Part shown: positions 25,024 to 36,913 of the stretch, piece by piece
Layout: every line of letters starts with the position of its first letter
How positions within the stretch are numbered: position 1 is the first letter of the stretch
Made by a program: the position numbers and the translations under genes
Notes under the pieces: model-generated
What the model was told of the DNA's origin: nothing
What the model saw: the letters and a program-made list of their open reading frames with translations, nothing else
The model's database searches: none
Origin: Ga0077560 sp046330435
GTDB lineage: Bacteria > Actinomycetota > Thermoleophilia > Miltoncostaeales > Miltoncostaeaceae
Assembly (NCBI GenBank): GCA_046330435.1
Contig: JAXLST010000020.1
Span: 35,666-99,665 of the forward strand
Length of the DNA: 64,000 nucleotides
Direction: 5' to 3'

Positions 25024-25047
25024 GATGACGTTGCCCGAAGCGTCATC
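25024..25047. promoter_or_regulatory. Inverted repeat upstream of the 2-oxoglutarate dehydrogenase gene
   Basis: GATGACG (25024-25030) and CGTCATC (25041-25047) are perfect inverted arms around a 10-base centre. A weak promoter-like pair (TTGCCC 25031, TATCCC 25053, 16 apart) overlaps the right half, so the repeat could be an operator. The rest of 24911-25157 shows nothing else I recognise. Confidence 0.35.
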
Positions 25048-25157
25048 GGCGGTATCCCAGGTGCCGAAGAGACCTCAATATGCGACAACCGGTGCCCGGA
25101 CCCCCTGCGGCGGGGTGTTCCGTTCGGCCGGCCGGCGAATTCGATCTGGAGCGACGC

Positions 25158-29488
<4,331 letters not shown>

Positions 29489-29492
<4 letters not shown>

Positions 29493-30259
29493 GCGTGACG
29501 TGGCGGCGTCTGGGCCCGGCCGTGCTGGCGGGCCCGGACGCCGTCGCCCTCCCCCAGGCCCTCCTGGACGGGATGGCGCCGTCGGGGCCTCCCGCCGCGT
29601 CGTGGTCGTTCGTGGACCGCACCGTGCTGGTGCTGGGCCGGGCGGCGCGCGACCCGGTGCTCAACCTGCCCGCCGCCGAGCGGCTGGGCGTGGACGTCGT
29701 GCGCCGCCGCTCCGGCGGCGGGCCCGTGCTGTGGGACGCCGAGCTGGTGTCGTTCGACGTGGTGCTGCCGCCGGGGCATCCCCTCGCGGACCGGGACCTG
29801 GCGATGGCGTACCGGTGGATCGGCGAGGCGGTCGCCGAGGGGATCGCGACGCTCGGGGTGCCGGTGCGCGTGGTGGGCGTGGAGGAGGCGCACGCCGCCC
29901 AGCGCCGCGCCGATCCCGCCTCGCTGCGCGCCGCGCGGGCGTGCTTCGGCGGCCTGTCGCCCTTCGAGGTGGTGGGCCCGGACGACCGGAAGGTGGTGGG
30001 GCTCAGCCAGGTGCGGCGCCGGACGGGCTCCCTGTTCCAGTGCGGCGTGCCGCTGTCGTTCGACGCGGCGCTGCTCGCCGAGCTCCTGGAGCCGGACCCG
30101 GCGGAGCGCGACGCCCTGCGCGACGCCCTGGACGGGGCCGCCACGGGCCTGCGGTCATGGGTCCCCGGGGTGCGCCGGGAGGACGTCGTGGAGGCCGTGG
30201 AGGGGGCGCTGGAGCGCCGTGAGGGGGTCCGGCTCGTGCCGGACGCCCCCGCCGCCTGA
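29489..30259 (+). CDS. lplA: Lipoate-protein ligase A family protein
   Basis: 256 residues of the biotin/lipoate ligase fold: VDRTVLVLGRAARDPVLNLP, the lipoate-binding VVRRRSGGGPVLWD, and ACFGGLSPFEVVGPDDRKVV followed by GLSQVRRRTGSLFQCGVPL, which contains the catalytic Lys. It lacks the extra C-terminal domain of E. coli LplA. The GTG start overlaps the stop of the lipoyl-bearing dehydrogenase (GTGA), so its likely job is to attach or transfer lipoate or octanoate to those two lipoyl domains. Ligase versus octanoyltransferase activity cannot be told. Confidence 0.9.
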
Positions 30260-30261
30260 CC

Positions 30262-31284
30262 TCAGCCGGCCTTCACCGCGATGGACACCGCGAAGTGGCC
30301 CAGCTCGTCGGTGTGCCACTCCACCAGGTCCAGGCCGGCGCGCCGGTAGACCTCCTCCGCGGTGTCGCGGCGGAACTTGCAGCACAGCTCGGTGACGAGC
30401 TCCTCGCCGGCCTCGAACGCGACCTCCATGCCCAGGGCGCCCAGGTGCACGCGCATCGGCTCCTGCGCCCGCAGGCGCATCTCCACCCGCTCCAGGCGGG
30501 GGCGCCACACGGCCCGGTGGTCCCAGGCCTCGGGCACGAAGTCCGCGGCGAGCTCCCGGTTGATGACCCGCAGGATGTTCCGGTTGAACTCGGCGGTCAC
30601 CCCGGCCGCGTCGTCGTAGGCGCGCCGGATGCGCTCCGGGTCGCCGCCCACGATGTCCATGCCCATCAGCAGCGCGTCGCCGGGCTCCAGCAGCCCGGCC
30701 AGGTGCCGCATGAACGGGTCGCGGTGCTCGGGCGGGAGGTTGCCGATGGTGCCCCCCAGGAACGCCACGAGCCGGCGACCGGCGACGGGACGGGCGGGGA
30801 CCTTGTCGAGGTGCCGCTCGAAGTCGCCGGCCACGGCGTGCACCCGCAGGCCGGGGTACGCCTCGGCGAGCATGCCGGCGGCGTCCAGGAGCGCCGGCGG
30901 GCAGACGTCCACCGGCAGGTACCGGCGCAGCAGGCCCGCGGCGTCCATGGCGTCGAGGATCACCCGCGTCTTGCGGGAGGAGCCGGACCCGAGCTCCACC
31001 AGCTCGGTGGGCCGCAGGCGCTCCACCACCCCGGGCATCTCACGCTGCAGGATGCCGAGCTCCGTGCGCGCCTGGTAGTACTCGGGCAGGTCGGTGATCT
31101 GCTCGTACAGGTCGCTCCCGACCGCGTCGTACAGGTACTTGGGCAGCAGGAACCGCGGGCTCGCCGACAGGCCCTCGCGGACGTCGTCGGCCAGGGAGTC
31201 CAGGGCGCCGGCGGCACCGAGGTGCACGTCCAGCCGGTACGGCTTGGGCGACCGCGTGCGGCGCGGCTGCAGGGTGGTGCTCAT
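30262..31284 (-). CDS. egtD: L-histidine N-alpha-methyltransferase EgtD
   Basis: 340-residue SAM-dependent enzyme that trimethylates histidine to hercynine, the first step to ergothioneine. Blocks: SPRFLLPKYLYDAVGSDLYE, QITDLPEYYQARTELGIL, SAM loop TELVELGSGSSRKTRVILDA, RLVAFLGGTIGNLPPEHRDP and AEFNRNILRVINRELAADF. The length is as expected for the family. The ATG overlaps the egtB stop (ATGA), giving the order egtB-egtD. It meets the convergent lipoate ligase gene with a 2-base gap. Confidence 0.97.
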   Translation of the reverse strand: MSTTLQPRRTRSPKPYRLDVHLGAAGALDSLADDVREGLSASPRFLLPKYLYDAVGSDLYEQITDLPEYYQARTELGILQREMPGVVERLRPTELVELGSGSSRKTRVILDAMDAAGLLRRYLPVDVCPPALLDAAGMLAEAYPGLRVHAVAGDFERHLDKVPARPVAGRRLVAFLGGTIGNLPPEHRDPFMRHLAGLLEPGDALLMGMDIVGGDPERIRRAYDDAAGVTAEFNRNILRVINRELAADFVPEAWDHRAVWRPRLERVEMRLRAQEPMRVHLGALGMEVAFEAGEELVTELCCKFRRDTAEEVYRRAGLDLVEWHTDELGHFAVSIAVKAG

Positions 31285-32549
31285 GTCGTCTCCCCATCCC
31301 ATGCCAGCCGGAGGCCGGCGAAGATCTGGCGCCGTTGCGGCAGGTCCCAGTTCCTGAAGCTGCGGGACACCACGTGCGCCTGCGCGGCCCACGAGCCGCC
31401 CTTCAGGACGCGGTACCCGCCGTCGAAGAACACCTCCGCGTATTCCCGGTACGGGAACGCCCGGAATCCCGGGTGGCCGCCGAACTCGGTGGAGGTCCAC
31501 TCCCACACGTCGCCCAGCACGGACCGGCAGCCGGCGTCGCTCGTGCCGGGCAGCGTCCCCGGGGGCAGCGGCCGGAAGCTGGTGGCGCCGAGGTTCCACC
31601 GGGCCGGGTCGGCGACGGCGCCCGCGGCGGCGCGCTCCCACTCGGCCTCGGTGGGCAGCCGGGCGCCGGCCCACCGCGCGTAGGCGTCGGCCTCGAACCA
31701 CGACACGTGGCACACCGGCTCGGCCGGGTCGACGGCCCGCTCGAGGTCCATGTCCCGCAGGGCCCAGTCGTCGTCGGCGTCGCGGAACCAGAACAGCGGC
31801 GCGGTGGCGTCCTCGGACACGCGCCAGGCCCAGCCCTCCGGCGTCCACAGCTCCGGCCGGTCGTAGCCGCCGTCGGTGATGAACCCGAGCCAGTCGCCGC
31901 AGGTCACGGGGTCGCGGGCGATCGCGAACGCCGGCAGGTGCACCTCGTACGCCGGCCGCTCGCAGTCGTAGGCGAAGCCGTCGCCCGTGGCCCCGACCGT
32001 GGCGGGCCCGGCGGGGATCGCGATGCGCGCCGGGGCGGCGGCGGGCGCCGGTGCCGGCGGGCGGGCGGCGGGCCGGACGGGGACGTAGGCACCCGGGTCC
32101 GCGAGCTTCATGCCCTGCAGGATCGTCTCGGTGTGCTGGGCCTCGTGGCCGGCCACCAGGCCGAACACGAACCCGCCGTGCGCGAGGGCGTCGGAGGGGT
32201 CGTCGAGGCGGCACCGCCCGAGGGCGCCGAGGGTGCGCTCCCGGGTCTCGGCGAGGTAGGAGCGGGCCTCCGGCGGGGTGAGGATGCGGATGCTGGTGCG
32301 CACCGCGCGGGGCGTCTCGAACGCGTCGTAGGCGGCCTGGAGGTCGGGGTGCAGGGAGTCGCCGCCGGCGAGGCGGCAGCACACCCACAGCTCCTCGTAG
32401 GCGGCGATGTGCCCGAGGTCCCAGACGGGCGGGCTCATGATGGGCGTCGCCGTACGCGTGAGGGCCGCGTCGTCGAGGGGCGCGACGATGCGCTCCGTCG
32501 CGGTCCGGACCTCGGCGAGCCGTTGCGCGATGGCGTCCGTGCTCGGCAT
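31281..32549 (-). CDS. egtB: Hercynine oxygenase EgtB (ergothioneine synthesis)
   Basis: 422 residues: N-terminal DinB-like domain with the iron site H-x3-H-x-E in VAGHEAQHTETILQ plus an earlier His in WDLGHIAAYEELWV, and a C-terminal formylglycine-generating-enzyme-like domain (LPTEAEWERAAAG, SVLGDVWEWTSTEF, VLKGGSWAAQAHVVSRSFRN). It joins a sulfur donor to hercynine with O2. No egtA, egtC or egtE is nearby, so the thiol donor (gamma-glutamylcysteine or cysteine) is undetermined. It begins the two-gene egtBD unit, 168 bases after paralogue 1. Confidence 0.96.
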   Translation of the reverse strand: MPSTDAIAQRLAEVRTATERIVAPLDDAALTRTATPIMSPPVWDLGHIAAYEELWVCCRLAGGDSLHPDLQAAYDAFETPRAVRTSIRILTPPEARSYLAETRERTLGALGRCRLDDPSDALAHGGFVFGLVAGHEAQHTETILQGMKLADPGAYVPVRPAARPPAPAPAAAPARIAIPAGPATVGATGDGFAYDCERPAYEVHLPAFAIARDPVTCGDWLGFITDGGYDRPELWTPEGWAWRVSEDATAPLFWFRDADDDWALRDMDLERAVDPAEPVCHVSWFEADAYARWAGARLPTEAEWERAAAGAVADPARWNLGATSFRPLPPGTLPGTSDAGCRSVLGDVWEWTSTEFGGHPGFRAFPYREYAEVFFDGGYRVLKGGSWAAQAHVVSRSFRNWDLPQRRQIFAGLRLAWDGETT

Positions 32550-32661
32550 CGCCCCACTCTGCGCCCCGGGCGTGCGCCGCGCCGTGAGATATCCCACGCC
32601 GGTTCCGGCGGTCGCCGGCGGGGTGCTGGTCCCGTGCATCACCAATGGTTTCGCACGCACG

Positions 32662-32681
32662 GGGGGTGGCGGATCACCCCC
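32662..32681. terminator. GC hairpin between paralogue 1 and egtB
   Basis: Seven-base stem (32662-32668 with 32675-32681) with a 6-base loop, downstream of the paralogue 1 stop on the minus strand. There is no T tract. Probably separates the propeller genes from egtBD. Confidence 0.4.
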
Positions 32682-32706
32682 ACCCGGCCGCATGGGCGGG
32701 GCGGGG

Positions 32707-32720
32707 GTGAGAATTCTCAC
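32707..32720. promoter_or_regulatory. Perfect 14-base palindrome at the end of paralogue 1
   Basis: GTGAGAATTCTCAC, an AT-rich perfect palindrome, covers the stop codon of paralogue 1 (32717-32719) and lies about 160 bases upstream of egtB on the same strand. Without a loop it looks more like a protein-binding site than a terminator. No known operator is assigned. Confidence 0.4.
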
Positions 32721-34699
32721 GGGATGGTGCTGACCGCCACGCCGGGGGCGAGGTCCTCCGCGCCGAGCGACCCGTCGCGGATCTCGTCGGGCCCGATCCC
32801 GTCCTCGAGCCGGCGGATCAGGGCCTCGGCGCGCAGCAGGGCGGCACGGGCGATGCGCTGGTTGATGCGCATCTGGGCGGTCGTCACCCGCACCCGCCGC
32901 GGCTCGGCCGGGGTGCGGACGGTGGCGGCCGTGCCCGTCGCCTCCGACGGTCCCGCCGGGACGTACAGGGGCCGGAACCCGGACACCAGCTGCGCCCGCC
33001 CGACGGCCCCGTCGGCGATGTCCGCGCCGGTGAGGCCGGCGTCGAGCCGCGCCTCCACGGCCGCGACGCGCCGCAGCGCGGCCTGGGCGATGCGCTGGTC
33101 GGCGAGCAGCCGCGCCGCGGTGAGGCGGATGGCCCCGGGGGCCTCGGCGACGGCGGGCGGGATCGCGACCGGCCGCGGGTCGGGGTCACCGAACGTCGCG
33201 GCGACGCCCGTGTACCCGGTGACGGTGCCTGTGCGGAACTTCGCGGGGCCGAGCGCCGCCTGGCACAGGTCGCGCGACTGCACGCCGGCCGACAGCCACG
33301 CCTGCACGCCCTGGGCGCGGCGCAGCGCGGCCAGGGCGATCCGCCGGTTCGTCCGGAGCTGCGCCTCGGTGAGCCGCACCCGCCCGGCGGGCTGTTCGGA
33401 GACCGGTGCGGGCGGCAGCGTCTTGCACCGGGCGGCCGACGGTTCGGAGACGGCGCCACCGGACAGCACGCGGATGTAGAGCCGCTCCCAGAGGTACCAG
33501 TTGGAGTACTCGCCGGGCCACGCGATCCATGCGACGAGGTACCGGTTGGACACCGGGTCGTAGGCGACGGTGCTCACGCGGGTGCGCTCGTCGGTGACCG
33601 GGGTGTCCGAGACCTCGATCGTCGGTCCCGCCGGGGTCGCTCCGGCGACCGCCGTCGCCGTCACGCGCACGTCCGTGTCCAGCCCACCGTCGGCGGTCAC
33701 CAGCACCTCACCGCTCCGGGACGCTGCGGCGACGGAGACCGTCTGGACACTCCGCGCGGGGTCCCCGGCGGAGCCGAGCGCCGTGATCGCGAGGTCGTCC
33801 GTCCCGGCCTCCGTGCCGTCCGGTTGCAGCCGCTGGATGAGGGCCTCACCGCCCGGCCACGAGCCGCCGGGCCACGCCACCAGGTAGTCGCCGGAACGCC
33901 CGACATACGTCACGGCGGGGCCCCCGGCCAGCCTCGCCGGTGCGGCACCGGGTGCGGAGATGCTCCGTTCGTCGCCAAGCGGCGCGGCATCGGCGCCGAG
34001 CCGGCGGGCACGGATCTCCGACCGGGCGCGCCAGACGACCATGTACTCGTCGTCGGCCTCGTTCCAGGCGATCGCCGGATTCCCCGGCGACCCCGGTTCG
34101 GGCCCGGTGGCGCCATCCGAGGACAGGCGGCTCACGGCATCAGGCGCGCTTCCGTCGGCCGGGATCCGGCGGGCGAAGATCTCGTATCCGCCGGCGTCCG
34201 AGGGAGTCGTCCACACGGCGACGTAGTCACCGGTCCGCCCGTTCACGGCGAGTGCCGTTCCCCACTGCGGGATGAACGCGAGGCGCGGTTCCACGACGGC
34301 GGTCGTGCCGGTGATGACGCCGTCTCCGGAGACGCGCACGAGGCTCGTGCCGTTCATGAAGGCGAACTCGCCGGTGACGGGATTGGCGACGAGGGGTCCG
34401 GCGGAGCCCTCACCGACCCGGAACGCAGGGCCGATCCCTGTGCCGTCGGTGTCCACGAAGCGGCCGAACACCCGCTGAGGGGCCCCGTAGAACGCGCCTC
34501 CGAGGGTGTTCTCGGACCACATCACCAGGAACCGGCCACCACGCGCGTCCCATGCGACCGACGGCTTCGACAATGAGATCCCGGATTCGTCGCCCAGGTC
34601 GGCGAGGAGCGTCGCCGGAGACACGGGACTGATCGCCGCCGCCGGAGCGACCAAGCTCAGGGCCGCGATGCATGAGCAGGTGAGGGCACGTCGGAACAC
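32717..34699 (-). CDS. Secreted beta-propeller / INQRI-repeat protein, paralogue 1
   Basis: 660 residues, GTG start at 34699 giving a signal peptide (VFRRALTCSCIAALSLVA). About seven propeller-like repeats follow, each with a strand such as RFLVMWSENT, YVAVWTTP, YMVVWRARSE, YLVAWPGGSW or YLVAWIAWPG. After a Cys (AARCKTLPP) come three helical units with INQRI-like cores: RTNRRIALAALRRAQGVQAW (with SRDLCQAALG), LADQRIAQAALRRVAAVEAR and RINQRIARAALLRAEALIRR, the last two followed by DIADGAVGRAQL and EIRDGSLGAEDLAPG. It is the most diverged of the set together with paralogue 2. An ATG at 34795 overlapping the upstream stop is possible but would bury the signal peptide. Confidence 0.8.
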   Translation of the reverse strand: MFRRALTCSCIAALSLVAPAAAISPVSPATLLADLGDESGISLSKPSVAWDARGGRFLVMWSENTLGGAFYGAPQRVFGRFVDTDGTGIGPAFRVGEGSAGPLVANPVTGEFAFMNGTSLVRVSGDGVITGTTAVVEPRLAFIPQWGTALAVNGRTGDYVAVWTTPSDAGGYEIFARRIPADGSAPDAVSRLSSDGATGPEPGSPGNPAIAWNEADDEYMVVWRARSEIRARRLGADAAPLGDERSISAPGAAPARLAGGPAVTYVGRSGDYLVAWPGGSWPGGEALIQRLQPDGTEAGTDDLAITALGSAGDPARSVQTVSVAAASRSGEVLVTADGGLDTDVRVTATAVAGATPAGPTIEVSDTPVTDERTRVSTVAYDPVSNRYLVAWIAWPGEYSNWYLWERLYIRVLSGGAVSEPSAARCKTLPPAPVSEQPAGRVRLTEAQLRTNRRIALAALRRAQGVQAWLSAGVQSRDLCQAALGPAKFRTGTVTGYTGVAATFGDPDPRPVAIPPAVAEAPGAIRLTAARLLADQRIAQAALRRVAAVEARLDAGLTGADIADGAVGRAQLVSGFRPLYVPAGPSEATGTAATVRTPAEPRRVRVTTAQMRINQRIARAALLRAEALIRRLEDGIGPDEIRDGSLGAEDLAPGVAVSTIP

Positions 34700-34791
34700 T
34701 CGGAGCCGACCTTCCTTGGTTTGGGGGATGAGCGGGGACGTTCCCGCATCCTTGCGTTCCTCACCGCGAGCGCAAAACGCCGGCCCGCGGC

Positions 34792-36768
34792 TCATCCCTC
34801 CGGGGCCGCGCCGGCCCGCAGTCCGGGTGCGAGGTCCCCGGCCGTGAGCGTGCCGTCCCGGATCTCGTCAGGGCCGATCCCGCCCTCCAGGCGCCGGATC
34901 AGCGAGTCGGCGCGCAGCAGTGCGGCCCGCGCGATGCGCTGGTTGATCCGCATCTGGGCGAGGGTCACCCGCACGCCAGCGCGTGCGCGGACCGAGACCG
35001 GCCGGGCGACCGGCGTCGGGGGGTCGGCTGGATCGGCGGGGACTCCGACGGGCTGGAAGCCGGGCGCGAGGTGGGTGCGGTCGATGCTGCCGTCCACGAT
35101 GTCCCCGCCGGTGAGCCCGGCGTCGAGACGACGTTCGAGCGCCGCGACCAGCGCCATCGCCCGGCGGGCCGTGTCCTGGTCCGCCGCCAGCCGCCCGGCG
35201 TCCAGGACGAGGTGCCGTGGCTCGGCCTCCGGTGCGGCGATGCGCACGCGGCGGGGATCGGGAGCGCCATTCGGGAGGGAGGTCAACGCCGCCCCGGCGC
35301 CTGTCCCGGTGCGGAACTCCACCGGGCCGATCCCGTCGGCGCAGATGTCGCGTCCCACCACGCCGTCGTCGAGCCAGCGTGCGGCCGCCTCGGCACGGCG
35401 GAGGGCGGCCCGCGCCGTCCGCATCGTGATCCGCGCCTGGCGCACCGTCCGCGTGACGCGCCCCGTGCCCGCGACCGCGGGCGGTGCCGCCAGCGGGCGG
35501 CACACCGGAGCGGCCGACACCGGTGCCGTCACCGCGTCCGCCCTCACGACCCGCACGCGCACCTGGAACTCGAGGGGCTCCATGCGGGTGGCGGACGTCC
35601 ACGCAACCAGATACCGGCCCGTCGACGGGTCCGCCGCGACGGCGCCATGCTTGTCACCCGGGTCGGACGTCCCGGGGCCACCGGAGAGCAGGACGTCGTC
35701 CGGTCCGGTCTCGGCACCGTCGGGGCCGAGCGCCTGCCCGTACACCTCCTGTCCCACCGCGTCGATGTCGGCGACCGCGAGCGTGTCGCCGTCGCGCCCC
35801 GCATCGGCGACCGACAGTCCGACCACCATCCCGCGCAACCCGGCCGGGGAGACCACGTGCGTCACGCGGCGCGCGTCGCTGTCCACGGAGCCGTCCGAAC
35901 GGAGCCGGCGCGTGAAGGCGTCGGACTGTCCCTCCGGCCCCGGGCCGGGCGCTGACCACCCGACCGTGAAGCGACCACCCGCCACACCGGTGAGCACCAC
36001 GTTGCCCGGCTGGGTGGCGGTGACGTCGGTGATCCCGCCGACCCGGTGGCCGTCCGCGTCCAGGCGCGTCACATGGAGGCCCTCCTCGGACCCCCAGGCC
36101 AGCAGGAAGCCGCCGTCGGCGGGGTTCCAGGCCAAGGCCGGGCTACCGGACCGCTCCAGGTCCGGGCCGCCGAACGGCGACAGCACCGGCGAGGTCTCGA
36201 TGACGCCTCCGTGGCCGGGGCGGATCAGGGTGATCAGGATCTTCCATTCGTCCGGCTGGGGGTTCACGAGCCACGCGACCAGATACGCCCCCGTGCGCCG
36301 GTCCACGGCGATCGCCGGCGGGCCGTACAGCGCGGCGCGCCAGGAGTCTCCCGAGCCCTGCGCGAACCGGTACCGAGCGAGGACCCGCCCCTCCCGGTCG
36401 AGGGTCACGAGGTCGCCGTCGGCGATGAGCCCGTACCCGCCGGTCACCGGGTTGTGGACCAGGGCACCCCCGCGCCCGTCCGCGACCTTGAAGGCCGGCC
36501 CCTGGGGGACACCGGCGGCGTCGACGAACCTGCCGCGGGTGAGCGGTTCCTCCTCGATGTGGCCGTCGTACCGCCACGTCACCAGGAAACGCCGTTCGAT
36601 CGAGTCCCATGCGACCGACGGCGCGCCGACGCTCAGCGCCTTCGCCAGGCCGGGCGTCGTGGACTCCGTGGCGATCTGCCGCGTCTCGCCCGCCGGAGCG
36701 ATGGCCGATGCCGGAACGGTGGCGGCCGCGACGGCCAGGAGGGAGCAGGTCAGGGTCCGTCGCGTCAT
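34792..36768 (-). CDS. Secreted beta-propeller / INQRI-repeat protein, paralogue 2
   Basis: 658 residues with signal peptide MTRRTLTCSLLAVAAATVPA. Propeller strands: RRFLVTWRYDG, YGLIADGDLVTL, YLVAWLVNPQP, GFLLAWGSEEG, FTVGWSAPGP, TLAVADIDAV, YLVAWTSATRM, again seven. The Cys pair is kept (PVCRPLAA and GRDICADGIG). The three C-terminal units are degenerate: ITMRTARAALRRAEAAARWL, LAADQDTARRAMALVAALER and MRINQRIARAALLRADSLIR, ending EIRDGTLTAGDLAPGL. It shares strand, architecture and spacing with its three neighbours. No enzymatic motif is visible; a surface adhesin or matrix role is a guess. Confidence 0.8.
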   Translation of the reverse strand: MTRRTLTCSLLAVAAATVPASAIAPAGETRQIATESTTPGLAKALSVGAPSVAWDSIERRFLVTWRYDGHIEEEPLTRGRFVDAAGVPQGPAFKVADGRGGALVHNPVTGGYGLIADGDLVTLDREGRVLARYRFAQGSGDSWRAALYGPPAIAVDRRTGAYLVAWLVNPQPDEWKILITLIRPGHGGVIETSPVLSPFGGPDLERSGSPALAWNPADGGFLLAWGSEEGLHVTRLDADGHRVGGITDVTATQPGNVVLTGVAGGRFTVGWSAPGPGPEGQSDAFTRRLRSDGSVDSDARRVTHVVSPAGLRGMVVGLSVADAGRDGDTLAVADIDAVGQEVYGQALGPDGAETGPDDVLLSGGPGTSDPGDKHGAVAADPSTGRYLVAWTSATRMEPLEFQVRVRVVRADAVTAPVSAAPVCRPLAAPPAVAGTGRVTRTVRQARITMRTARAALRRAEAAARWLDDGVVGRDICADGIGPVEFRTGTGAGAALTSLPNGAPDPRRVRIAAPEAEPRHLVLDAGRLAADQDTARRAMALVAALERRLDAGLTGGDIVDGSIDRTHLAPGFQPVGVPADPADPPTPVARPVSVRARAGVRVTLAQMRINQRIARAALLRADSLIRRLEGGIGPDEIRDGTLTAGDLAPGLRAGAAPEG

Positions 36769-36913
36769 CTCGCGCTCGTCCGGTCCGGCGGTTCCGAGTT
36801 CCGCATCGCACGAATCCTGTCCGACGGAAACGCAACCCGGCACCGCACAAACGACCAGTTTTCTGCGGCGTCGCTCCCGGCCGAGGGGTTCGGCCGGGAG
36901 GGAGCCGCATGCC

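Noticed and set aside
34699..34795. Longer start of paralogue 1 at 34795, overlapping the upstream stop
   Set aside because: It would put 32 polar residues before the signal peptide; GTG 34699 gives a normal signal and has AAGGAAGG upstream.
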